Positions 8,698 through 16,956 of a DNA stretch of 64,000 nt are shown here, one piece after another. Under the pieces are notes generated by a model, which saw nothing but the letters and a program-made list of their open reading frames with translations, made no database searches and was not told where the DNA came from. Source of the DNA: CAIUMH01 sp963758555 (GTDB lineage Bacteria > Actinomycetota > Acidimicrobiia > Acidimicrobiales > RAAP-2); contig CAVWVW010000003.1 of the NCBI GenBank assembly GCA_963758555.1, positions 1,178,001-1,242,000 of the forward strand. Direction: 5' to 3'. Each line of letters begins with the position of its first letter. Positions within the stretch are counted from its first letter, which is position 1. The position numbers and the translations under genes were made by a program.

Positions 8698-9432
8698 TCA
8701 GAACGGGCCCCGCTCAGAGAGGAGCGCGGCGAGCTCCTTGGTCGCAGCGACCACGGGCCGACGGGGCTCGTCGACTATCACGACGAGAGGCTCGTCACCC
8801 TCGGCGGCGACGTAGCCGCCCGCTTCTTCCACGATGAGCATGGCTCCCAGGTAGTCCCAGGGGTGCAGAGACGCTCCCCCGGCTTGGACGTAGCCATCGA
8901 GCGCGCCGTCGGCGACCAAGCACATCTCAAGGGCCGCCGCACCCATCGTACGGAACTGCGCCCACGGCTGGCGCTCGCTCAAGACCCCGTTGACGCCCAC
9001 CATGATCCCTGCCTCTTGCGTCTTGCCGGAGGTCGAGATCGGCACACCGTCTCGGGTCGCACCCTCAGCGCGAACCGCTTCGTAGACGACGCCGGTGGGG
9101 AGCCCCTCGACCATCGACACCCGGGGACCTTGGTCATCGAGCACGCAGATGCTCACGCAGTAGAAGGGGATCCCTCGATCGGCGTTCGTCGAGCCATCGA
9201 CGGGGTCGATGACCGCCACCAGCTCGCCTTCTCCCTGGCGACCGGACTCCTCGGAGAAGACCGAGAGCCCTGCGGCGAGCAGCACCGAGCACGCCGCTGC
9301 GTCTGCCACAAGGTCCAAGCCGTACTGCGTCGGTCGACCACCCGAGAGACCGTGGCCCTCGAAGGTGGCGAGCGCCGCGCGCACCGCTCGAGCCGCGTCG
9401 CGAAGCACGGGTTGGAGAGGGTCGGGGGCCAC
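8698..9432 (-). CDS. Inositol monophosphatase family protein
   Basis: A 244-residue Mg-dependent sugar/inositol phosphatase. Metal-binding motifs are VFSEESG, VIDPVDGSTNADRG and a C-terminal HPWDYLGAMLIVEEAGG, the canonical E-E, DxxDxT and WD signatures of the family. It could act on inositol-1-phosphate, histidinol phosphate or nucleotide bisphosphates. GTG 9432 is preferred because TAGGTT lies 8 bases upstream; starts further up would overlap the divergent gene at 9479. Confidence 0.88.
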   Translation of the reverse strand: MAPDPLQPVLRDAARAVRAALATFEGHGLSGGRPTQYGLDLVADAAACSVLLAAGLSVFSEESGRQGEGELVAVIDPVDGSTNADRGIPFYCVSICVLDDQGPRVSMVEGLPTGVVYEAVRAEGATRDGVPISTSGKTQEAGIMVGVNGVLSERQPWAQFRTMGAAALEMCLVADGALDGYVQAGGASLHPWDYLGAMLIVEEAGGYVAAEGDEPLVVIVDEPRRPVVAATKELAALLSERGPF

Positions 9433-9440
9433 AGCCCCAG

Positions 9441-9471
9441 AACCTATCGAACTCGGCTCCACCGCTAAGGT
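9441..9471. promoter_or_regulatory. Back-to-back leaderless promoters, IMPase / unknown gene
   Basis: Minus-strand TAGGTT at 9441-9446 (8 bases from GTG 9432) and plus-strand TAAGGT at 9466-9471 (7 bases from GTG 9479). The two -10 boxes are only 19 bases apart, so each gene's upstream promoter DNA lies within the other's coding region. Confidence 0.55.
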
Positions 9472-9478
9472 CGCACGT

Positions 9479-10036
9479 GTGGCTGCCATCGATGTCGCCG
9501 GCTACGTCGCCGAGCTCAAGGATCACTCCGTCGACCATGGTTTTCACGTCCACGATGAGCGCCACTTCGTCGAGACCTACTCCCTTCGCCAGGTCTGGGA
9601 GGTCGACCTCCACCCCGAAGATGGCTGCGGCGGTCCCCTCGACCTCCACCTCGCCCTCGACGTGGACCCTCGAGTGCTCTTGGGGTTCGAAGACGCCCTG
9701 ATCGGCCTGGGAGACGAAGAGGACCCGGCAGACGACTTCCACTTCCCTCTGACCTTCACCTGGGGTCTCCCCCCGCTCCCCCAAGGACCTGACCTGCTCC
9801 GCTTGGCCATCGATCTCGCTGGCATCGGTGAGCTCGAGCTGCCCCTCGAGGTCTCCGCGATCGACTCATTCGCCTCAGCCACCGACGCACCGGAGCGCAG
9901 GCTTTCGATCATCGCAAGGCGACCGGTGTCGCTGGCCCGAGTCCTCAAGGGCGAAGAGCTGCTCTGCGACGTCTTCGACCGCTGTGGCGCGGTCAGCCAC
10001 TTCCTCCTCGACTCGGCTGAGCAGTGGCTCGGCTGA
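9479..10036 (+). CDS. Acidic protein of unknown function
   Basis: I do not recognise this 185-residue protein. It is rich in Asp, Glu and Leu, has no signal peptide or membrane segment, and contains WEVDLHPEDGCGGPLDLHLALDVDPR followed by FTWGLPPLPQGPDLL, suggesting a compact alpha/beta fold. The GTG start at 9479 is supported by TAAGGT seven bases upstream. The product is cytosolic by appearance. A lipoprotein gene overlaps its last 13 bases and is probably co-transcribed. Confidence 0.65.
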   Translation: MAAIDVAGYVAELKDHSVDHGFHVHDERHFVETYSLRQVWEVDLHPEDGCGGPLDLHLALDVDPRVLLGFEDALIGLGDEEDPADDFHFPLTFTWGLPPLPQGPDLLRLAIDLAGIGELELPLEVSAIDSFASATDAPERRLSIIARRPVSLARVLKGEELLCDVFDRCGAVSHFLLDSAEQWLG

Positions 10037-10407
10037 GCTGGCGCTCCGCCGCCGCCGCCACGACCCTCGTCCTCGCCGCCCTAGGGCTGGGAGCATGCTC
10101 GAACTCCGCCGCCTCCAGCAACGCACACCAGGCCTGCCAGAGGATCGACACCTCGCTCAAGACCTATCGAGCAGCGTCCGCCTCAGGGGTATCGGCGGCG
10201 ACAGCGGCCACGTTGAGCGCGAAGGCGCAAGAGCAGCTGCTCTCGGCGCTGCCCTTCGCCGCGTCGGCGACCTCAGATGACGGGGCGTACAACTCGCTGA
10301 TGACCACGATCCAAGAGGCCGACCGTGTGCCCGAAGGCCTTCTGACCGACTCGCTCACGAGACAGTGCCAGCAGATCTTGTCGAAGTCGTCCTACTTCGG
10401 ACTCTGA
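10024..10407 (+). CDS. Small lipoprotein
   Basis: A 127-residue secreted lipoprotein. It has a basic N-terminus, a hydrophobic helix, and lipobox LGAC with Cys at residue 25, where lipidation would anchor it outside the membrane. The mature part is Ala/Ser-rich with two further Cys residues (ACQRID and RQCQQIL) that could form a disulfide. No family recognised. The GTG overlaps the preceding gene by 13 bases, implying translational coupling. It converges with and overlaps the acyltransferase gene by 16 bases. Confidence 0.7.
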   Translation: MARLSWRSAAAATTLVLAALGLGACSNSAASSNAHQACQRIDTSLKTYRAASASGVSAATAATLSAKAQEQLLSALPFAASATSDDGAYNSLMTTIQEADRVPEGLLTDSLTRQCQQILSKSSYFGL

Positions 10408-12533
10408 GCAGGCGAGCTCTGGACCGCCGAGTGCGGCGTGAGAGCCTGTGCCGCTCGCTGCTCCTCGCCGAGCTTGACCACCACGGGGAAGACCGCAGGA
10501 TCGATGACTGGCACACCGCTGACCGCCAGGTGGATGCCATCTGACGTTCGCACCTGGCGCCCATCGATCGTCGGGGTGTACGTGCCCCCAGGACACAGCA
10601 GAGCATGGAGGTCGAAGACGCTCACCGAGGCTGGGTCCTCGTGGGCGACCTTCGCCACGATGCTGTTGTAGATCGCAAGGCGCTGAGGGCTGTCCTGTGG
10701 CCACGGCGAACCGTCGGGTTGCGTGCCCGAGTCCGCACAGGGCTGCGTCATGAGCAGGACCCGCGCACCGTGAGCCTTGGCGACCGCGATCTCTTGTTCG
10801 AGCCCCTCCTTGACCAGAACCTGGAACGAGGGGCTCAAGATGTTGGTCCACTGCCCATTCCTCTCCGTGTCAGCCACCTCCCAGCGCCCGGCCAGGATGA
10901 TGACCACGTCGGGCTTGAAGGCAGCCTCCTCGGCCGCGACCTGCATGATGGCTGGGATGTCCCCGGGGGCCGGGTGCAGCTGGCACTCAGGTGCCGTGAT
11001 CCACTGAGCATCACCAGAGAGCAGCACGTCGGAGCGAACGATGCCACAGCCCAAGAAACCGTGAGCCTCGAGCGAGAGGTGGTCCTTCGACAACATCCGT
11101 GGGTCGTTCATCACCATGCCCAAGGTGAGTGCCGTCGAGTCGCCTGTGACGTAGACCCGGATGGGATCGCCCGAGGTCGGTGCCGAGACGACCTCGCCGG
11201 ACTTCGTGGGTGGCGCCGCCGCGGCCGCGGTGACGCCGGCGCCCGCTGCGCCGAGCACGAGGGCAGCGGTAGCGCCGAGGGCGCCGAGCGTCGCTCCGAG
11301 ACCCCGCCAGCCATGCAGCAGCGATCCTCTCCTGATCGGTCGCTCCAAGAGGTAGAAGGAAGCCACCGAGACACCAAACGCTGCCAGCAGGCGGACTGCC
11401 AAGAGCGCGGTGCCGTGCAGCCCCGTGCGCGCCGGGACCAACCAGATGAAGAGAGGGAAGTGCCACAGGTAGAGCCCGTAGGAGATTCGCCCGAGGAAGA
11501 CAAGTGGCCCGACCGAGAGCGCCCGGGCAAGGATGCCTCGCTGGTGCATCACCACCGAGGCGATCACCGCCGCCGCACCCAGGGCCATCAGGAGAAACCC
11601 ACCGTCGTACAGGAACCTCCCGTCGAAGCTCACCTGCGACCACAGCACAGCCCCAAGGGCGAGGCCTCCGAGCCCGAGACACGTGAGTGCCCGTCGGCTT
11701 CGTCTGGTCGAGGCCACCCAGCCCAGGTCACCGCCGAGACCCTGCGCCGACCTGCCAGCGGGCAACAAGCCTGCAGCGGTCCTCGTGGCCGAGCGATGGG
11801 CGAGCAGCGCCGCCAACCCAGCGCCGACGAGGATGCACTGGGCATGGGTGTCGGTCCCGTAGTAAAGGCGGGTGACCGACGCTCCCTGCTCGAAGCGCAC
11901 GGCCATCCAGATCGAAGAAGCCACGGCGCCAGCGGCGCAGAGCCACGCCACCGTGCGCACTCCTCGACCAAGACGGGTCAGACCGAGCAGCACAAGGGGC
12001 CACAGGACGTAGAACTGCTCTTCGATCGCCAGACTCCAGGTGTGCGTGAGCGGTGAAGGCGGTGAGGTGGCAGCGAAGTAGTTGGCGTGCTCCACGATGA
12101 AGTGCCAGTTGGCCACGTAGAACATCGCTCCCACCGCGTCGTCGCGGAAGGTCGGGTAGCTGCCCTTGGCCGCGACGAACCAGACGAAGATCGCGCAGAG
12201 CGCCACCATCGCCAGCAGGGCGGGGAGCAGACGACGGGCTCGTCGTGCCCAGAAGGAGACAAGCCGGATCGTCGACGTGTGGCGAACCTCTTGGAGCAGC
12301 AGGGTCGTGATCAGGAAGCCTGAGAGGACGAAAAAGGTGTCGACACCTAAGAAGCCCGCAGGAAGCCAGCTGATCCCCGCGTGATAGAGGATGACGCCGA
12401 GGACGGCGAGTGCTCGGATGCCATCGAGGCTTGGGAGGTAGCCGAGGCCCTCTCCTTGGCGTGGCGCGTCAAGGTCGGGTGTCGTGAGCGAGAGTGGAGC
12501 TGACGTCGACGAGGGTGGGACCTCTAAGGGAGC
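10392..12533 (-). CDS. Acyltransferase 3 / SGNH-domain membrane protein, start not resolved
   Basis: An OafA/YrhL-type protein: about ten transmembrane helices of the acyltransferase-3 domain and then a periplasmic SGNH esterase-like domain (YVTGDSTALTLG, VVIILAGRWE and DGIHLAVSG). Such proteins O-acetylate cell-surface glycans. The first in-frame ATG is at 12209, but clear family sequence lies upstream in the same frame (YLPSLDGIRALAVLGVILYH and GFLGVDTFFVLSGFLIT). No ATG, GTG or TTG occurs in that frame before a TGA at 12534-12536. The true start must therefore lie across a frameshift near 12480-12530, or be non-canonical. The coordinate given is the upper limit of the open frame. Confidence 0.8.
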   Translation of the reverse strand, partial: APLEVPPSSTSAPLSLTTPDLDAPRQGEGLGYLPSLDGIRALAVLGVILYHAGISWLPAGFLGVDTFFVLSGFLITTLLLQEVRHTSTIRLVSFWARRARRLLPALLAMVALCAIFVWFVAAKGSYPTFRDDAVGAMFYVANWHFIVEHANYFAATSPPSPLTHTWSLAIEEQFYVLWPLVLLGLTRLGRGVRTVAWLCAAGAVASSIWMAVRFEQGASVTRLYYGTDTHAQCILVGAGLAALLAHRSATRTAAGLLPAGRSAQGLGGDLGWVASTRRSRRALTCLGLGGLALGAVLWSQVSFDGRFLYDGGFLLMALGAAAVIASVVMHQRGILARALSVGPLVFLGRISYGLYLWHFPLFIWLVPARTGLHGTALLAVRLLAAFGVSVASFYLLERPIRRGSLLHGWRGLGATLGALGATAALVLGAAGAGVTAAAAAPPTKSGEVVSAPTSGDPIRVYVTGDSTALTLGMVMNDPRMLSKDHLSLEAHGFLGCGIVRSDVLLSGDAQWITAPECQLHPAPGDIPAIMQVAAEEAAFKPDVVIILAGRWEVADTERNGQWTNILSPSFQVLVKEGLEQEIAVAKAHGARVLLMTQPCADSGTQPDGSPWPQDSPQRLAIYNSIVAKVAHEDPASVSVFDLHALLCPGGTYTPTIDGRQVRTSDGIHLAVSGVPVIDPAVFPVVVKLGEEQRAAQALTPHSAVQSSPAQSPK

Positions 12534-12537
12534 TCAC

Positions 12538-12689
12538 GAGACCACGTCCACTCGTCGGGAACCGATCTTCGAAGCCTCGACGGGCTCGACGAAGCTCCCA
12601 GCTGCCACGGGCTTCCTCCTCGCCACCGTCGTCTCCGACTGGTGACCCTCGATTCTCTCCTGGCGACCGAGCCGCCCTGGAGCTGCCCC
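12538..12689. other. Short intergenic stretch without a recognised gene
   Basis: A small minus-strand open frame crosses this stretch, but its composition is Arg/Gly/Ser-rich and unlike a real protein. The missing 5' end of the acyltransferase gene may lie here. No promoter or hairpin is convincing. Confidence 0.4.
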
Positions 12690-13043
12690 CTAGGCGCTCA
12701 CGCCTGCTGAGCGAAGCCGCTCGGTGAGCCACTCGACTCCCTCAGGCTGAGCCATCGCCTCACCCCAGCCCTTGAGCACCTCTTCGACCGCGTCGTGGGT
12801 GGGCACGACACCCAAGACGGTGACCACGAGCTCGTCGTTCGTCATGGAGTCGACCTCAAAGTCCCCGATCGGGTCTTCGTAGACCGACGGCGTCGGCTCG
12901 CCCATCAGGTAGAGCTCTCCGGTGTCCTGCACCCACGAGAGCTCGAAGCGCGCCTTGGCGGCGTTGTGCCAGTCCTGGCCGAACTCGATCTCTGCTGATG
13001 CACGGCGGCGCTCATCTGCTGCGTAGAAATCCTCGATGTTCAC
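12690..13043 (-). CDS. Small conserved-looking protein of unknown function
   Basis: A 117-residue soluble protein beginning NIEDFYAADERRRASAEIEFG, with WVQDTGELYLMGEP in the centre and an amphipathic C-terminal helix. Its layout (short helix, then beta strands) resembles small actinobacterial proteins of unknown function; no catalytic motif is visible. GTG 13043 was chosen because TACGCT lies 6 bases upstream. It is divergent from the sigma-like gene at 13132. Confidence 0.65.
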   Translation of the reverse strand: MNIEDFYAADERRRASAEIEFGQDWHNAAKARFELSWVQDTGELYLMGEPTPSVYEDPIGDFEVDSMTNDELVVTVLGVVPTHDAVEEVLKGWGEAMAQPEGVEWLTERLRSAGVSA

Positions 13044-13049
13044 GGCTCG

Positions 13050-13055
13050 AGCGTA
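13050..13055 (-). promoter_or_regulatory. -10 element of the 117-residue protein gene
   Basis: TACGCT on the minus strand, 6 bases from GTG 13043, a leaderless arrangement that fixes the start. Confidence 0.45.
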
Positions 13056-13131
13056 CCGCGTGGCTCCCCCGAGCCCGCTCCCCCAGGGGTGGGGAGGGAT
13101 GGGGGGAGCCACTGCGCCGATCCTTCGGCAC

Positions 13132-13866
13132 ATGACCATCACCGCACATCACCACCAGCTCGACGACCTGCGCCAGGAGTGGCGGCAGATCTCTCGATCA
13201 GCCCCCTCTCGAGCGTCCGCTGATCACCTGGTCGCCCACCTCCCGGCACTGATCTCGAGAGCTCCTCGTCACCTCGGTGACGTCGTCGACCTCTTAGAGC
13301 CTCGCTCGGGTCTGAGCCAGCTCGAGCGTGCCCAGGTGGTCACGGCCATGCTCGAGCTCGCACCGTGTGACCCCTTGCTTCGACGCGCTCTGCTCCAGAC
13401 GCTGCTGCCCGGGATCGTGGCCGTCGCTCGGCGACTCGACTGGGGACGCGGCCACGCTCAGGTCGACGACGCGGCAAGCTTCCTCGCTGACCTCATCACC
13501 ACGATGTACGAGGTCATCGTCGAGTGGGGCGGACAGCGTCGGAACTACGCCGCCCCTGATCTGCTCAACGCCGTGCGCTGCCGGATGCGGAGACGACTCG
13601 AGTGTGATGCGCTCACCGCGGCGATCCCCTTGGAGGTGGCAGATCTGAAGGGCCAGATCCCGAGCGCCTTCGATGACGATCCGACCGAGTCCCTCGCCGG
13701 CCTCCTCCGAGCCCAGCGCGCCGAGCTCGACCCGATCGGAGCCGCTGCGCTCTACGGGCGAGAGGTGCTGGGCTTGTCGTATCGAGAGCTCGCCACGATG
13801 ACCGGCCTCTCACCGCGCCGACTTGCCGACGCAAGTCGCACGGTGGCCCGGCGAATTTTCGAGTGA
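13132..13866 (+). CDS. Sigma-factor-like helical protein
   Basis: A 244-residue all-helical protein. The central part (about residues 90-165: LLPGIVAVARRLDWG, FLADLITTMYEVIVEWGG and YAAPDLLNAVRCRMRRRLE) recalls sigma region 2. The C-terminus, REVLGLSYRELATMTGLSPRRLADA, is a region-4-type helix-turn-helix. It may be a divergent ECF-like sigma factor or a regulator built from sigma modules; -10-binding residues cannot be verified by eye. The ATG lacks a strong Shine-Dalgarno sequence. The secreted Ser/Thr-rich gene follows after 18 bases and the LysM-BTAD regulator overlaps that one, so the three form a regulatory cluster. Confidence 0.6.
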   Translation: MTITAHHHQLDDLRQEWRQISRSAPSRASADHLVAHLPALISRAPRHLGDVVDLLEPRSGLSQLERAQVVTAMLELAPCDPLLRRALLQTLLPGIVAVARRLDWGRGHAQVDDAASFLADLITTMYEVIVEWGGQRRNYAAPDLLNAVRCRMRRRLECDALTAAIPLEVADLKGQIPSAFDDDPTESLAGLLRAQRAELDPIGAAALYGREVLGLSYRELATMTGLSPRRLADASRTVARRIFE

Positions 13867-13872
13867 TTCGGG

Positions 13873-13878
13873 TATCGT
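13873..13878 (+). promoter_or_regulatory. -10 element of the secreted Ser/Thr-rich gene
   Basis: TATCGT, 6 bases before ATG 13885 and overlapping the end of the upstream gene region; suggests an internal leaderless promoter. Confidence 0.4.
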
Positions 13879-13884
13879 GCCGCC

Positions 13885-14514
13885 ATGGGAGGTCGAGGGA
13901 TCCCTGGCAGCGGGCCACGGTGGGTGCTGCTCGCGTCCGCCCTGGCCCTCCTCGGTGTCGTGGTGGCGGCTCGCGCTGGCGAGAGCGCCTCGTCCCAGCC
14001 CGTGCCGTCACCCTCGAGGGCGACACCACGTGGCTCGGATTCTTCGGTGACCCGCACCAACACGCCTCGTGCCGTTCGGTTGCAAGCCTCGAGTCCGGAC
14101 ACCACCGCTGGCGCCGTGGTCGGCGGTACCGCCTCGCACGAAGCTACGAGAGCCACGCCGAGCGAGACCCTCTCGATCGGCCCGGTGCCCACCACCACCA
14201 CGACGCTCGGCCAGAGCGCGAGCACCACGACCACCTCTCCGATCTCGGAGCAGATCGACCAGGGCTGGCTCGACGGGCCAACGGACGTGTCGGCGTCGTA
14301 TCCCCGAGCAGCCACCACGGGTGGCGTCATCAGAGCGACCTGGGACACGGCGGCCATCCTCACGTTCAGCTACTCGTGTCCGACTGGCTCTGACTCGATC
14401 GCAGGGAGCTCCGGGCTGGTCCTGACCGTTCCCGACGGGAGCTGCCAGATCATGATCGCGGGCCCCACTGACGTCCCTGAGACGGCTTTCTCCCTCGATC
14501 TAGGGGGCACGTGA
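13885..14514 (+). CDS. Secreted or membrane-anchored Ser/Thr-rich protein
   Basis: 209 residues. An N-terminal hydrophobic segment (WVLLASALALLGVVVAA, residues 13-29) acts as signal or anchor. It is followed by about 90 low-complexity Ser/Thr/Pro residues, including runs of five and four Thr, typical of a cell-wall-spanning stalk. A C-terminal domain of about 85 residues holds two Cys (SYSCPTGS and DGSCQIM), a likely disulfide pair in an extracellular beta domain. No family recognised. The stop overlaps the next gene's GTG (GTGA), so the two are translationally coupled. Confidence 0.7.
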   Translation: MGGRGIPGSGPRWVLLASALALLGVVVAARAGESASSQPVPSPSRATPRGSDSSVTRTNTPRAVRLQASSPDTTAGAVVGGTASHEATRATPSETLSIGPVPTTTTTLGQSASTTTTSPISEQIDQGWLDGPTDVSASYPRAATTGGVIRATWDTAAILTFSYSCPTGSDSIAGSSGLVLTVPDGSCQIMIAGPTDVPETAFSLDLGGT

Positions 14515-16956
14515 GACGCGTCCACCGACTCGAGGGCGCGCTGGCGTCGGTGCTGCTGCTCGCCATCCCTCCCGTCCTGCTCCTCACCACCGGCTCGCCC
14601 GTCCAGTCTGGCGCGGCACCCAGCCTCCCGATCAGACTCGCCGCAGATCTCGTGTGGCTGGTCTGGGCCTGGTGCGCCGTGGGCGTGGTGCGCGGCACCA
14701 TCTCACGCGTCGCCCGCCGAGACCTCAGTCACACCTCGGAGGGTCGGCCGTTCGACGGCCTCTCGAGACGCCTCGCAGGCTTGGTCCTGGCCCTCATCGG
14801 CGTGCTCTCTCCCTCGATAGCCAACGGAGCCTCCACCAGAGCGACCGCAGCTCCCGTGATCGCGACCACGACGACGACGACGACACAGCGATCCCCGATC
14901 AGCGTCACTTCCCCGATGGGCGCCCCGAGCGCGTCGTCACCCACGGCTGCCCCGACCAACACGACCTACGTCGTCAAGGCGGGCGACTGCCTCTGGAGCA
15001 TCGCTGCGCAGACCTACGGTGATGGAGACGAGTGGACGATGATCGCCCAGGCGAACCTGGGTCACCTCATGAGCGATGGGCGCCTCTTTGCCAACCCGTC
15101 GCTGATCTATCCCGGGTGGGTGCTCACGCTGCCCGGCACGGTCTCGACCCCGCCAGCAGACCCCACTCCCGCGTCCAGCGGACCTGCACCGACATCGACG
15201 TCGACACCGAGCCCGACGGCCGCCGTCCCGTCCACCCGTCCCGCTCTCTCTGAGCGAGCGAATGATCTGACGAGGTCGCGGAGCTCTCGGCGCCCTGGGC
15301 AGTCCGTGTCGTCAGCCGGCTCTGCTGAGCTCGTCGACCGGGCCATCGTGGTCGCCGGTGCCCTTGGCTCAGGCACGATCCTGCTCGGACTGCTGCGTCG
15401 TCGCCGGCGTCGGGAGGGGCCCCTCGCCCTCCCGGTGGACGACCCCTTGCTCGATGCTGACGTCGAGCTCTCGCACCTCGACCTCGTGCCCACGACCACG
15501 CTCCTCGAGCGTGCGGTGCTGCTCTGCGACCACGACGACGCCCTGCTCCGCCCTGGACTGCTGGCGCTCGACAGCTCCGGTGCCCGTCTCTGGGAGGAGG
15601 GACGCTCAGTCTGGCGAGCCGAGCCGTCCGATCTCCTCACCACCCCAGAGGTCCGTCGCGCTCCGTGTGTGGTGGTCCCACTCGGCTCCTCGGGCGACAC
15701 CATCTGGTCGCTGCTCGTGCCACCCGGGCACGTGGGTCTCCTGGGAGGTCCTCGTGCGTCGGAGCTCATCGACGACACGCTTCGCCTCCAGGACGAGTTC
15801 GTTTGGCGGCATCTTCTCCTCGGCCAAGCCGACGACGCCGAGCTGCATGATCCAGGGACGTTGCGCCCCCTTCGCTCTCGAACGCCGGAGCCAGGTGCAG
15901 CGGCGCTGGCTACCGATGAGGGCTCCACTGCCATCGTTGTGGGCGACCAAGGCACCGAGCTGCTCGAGCTCCAGCTGTCCCTCACGCCAGAGCGAGTCTC
16001 GTCGTCGACGTCCACGCTCTTCGACGCGCTCCCCGACGTCCAGATCGGGACACCCGTGTGCGAGCTCGCGCGCGAGCGAGACATGACCGAGTCCCTTCGA
16101 GCGTCGACGGAGGTCTGCTCCACTCCGATGGTTCGACTGCTTTGCGCCCAACCCCGTCTCGACGCGCTCACTGAGCCCTTAGAACCCCGTCGCGCTCGCC
16201 GCGCCGTCGAGCTCGTCGCCTATCTTGCGCTGCATCGACCGGATCCGGTGACCGGAGAGCGCCTCCGCACGAGGGTGCTCGGAACCAGCGACGCCGACGC
16301 GGCCGCCAAGACCCTGTTCAACGTGGCGAGCGCGGCACGCCGCTCACTGGGGAGGTCTGACGCAGGAACGCCGCTCCTTGCGCCCGCAAGTCGCCAAGGC
16401 CACTACCTCCTCGATGAACAGGTGAGCTGTGACGTCGAGAGCTTCTATCAGCACCTCGCCGGAGCAGAGGCGGCTCTTGCGCACGACGTCGCCATCGCTG
16501 AGCTGCGAGCAGCCCTCGAGCTCATCGAGGCAGAGCCGCTCTCCTCGGTGCTGGTCGGATGGGAGTGGTTCGTCGCCGAAGGTCACCGAGGGCGTCTCGA
16601 GGGCGCGATCGAGCGGGCCGGCGAGCTCGTGGTCTCGCTCTGCCTCGACGAGGGTCTTGCGCCCCTGGCTGCGCAGTGCCTCGCTCGAGCTCGAGCGCGC
16701 CGTGCCCTACTCAGAGACCCTGGCAGCGGCGGCGATGGAGGTGGCGGGAGCGCTGGGCGACGTTGATCAGCTCCGGCGAGCCTTCGACGCCTACGGCCGG
16801 TTGGTCGAGGAGCTCGAGCCCGGTACCTGGCCGCTCGGCAGCGCTGAGGATCGTTATCGAGAGCTCCGGGCTCCCTTGGAGCGCCCTCAGGCCAGCTTGG
16901 CCGCGATCGACGCGGCGCCGCGCAGCACCAAGCCATCGGCACCCGCCGCGCTGTAG
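14511..16956 (+). CDS. LysM-BTAD membrane regulator, frameshifted near its 3' end
   Basis: In order: two or three N-terminal transmembrane helices (residues 10-30, 43-62 and 88-106), a Thr/Pro linker, a LysM peptidoglycan-binding module at about 148-205 (YVVKAGDCLWSIAAQTYGDG), another helix at about 277-293, and a C-terminal BTAD-type region from about 560. The first frame ends at 16766 with an uninformative Arg/Gly tail. The proper BTAD ending, PYSETLAAAAMEVAGALGD and then DAYGRLVEELEPGTWP, continues in another frame to 16956. A shift is required near 16683-16700. It may connect cell-wall state to gene expression (inference). The repaired gene overlaps ddl convergently by 70 bases. Confidence 0.8.

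Noticed and set aside
10605..12056. Plus-strand open frame of about 483 codons opposite the acyltransferase
   Set aside because: No start context and composition typical of an antisense frame; the minus strand shows clear SGNH and membrane motifs.
12469..12732. Minus-strand open frame of 87 codons as a separate gene
   Set aside because: Low-complexity Arg/Ser/Gly sequence without a ribosome binding site or -10; it probably overlaps the lost 5' end of the acyltransferase gene.
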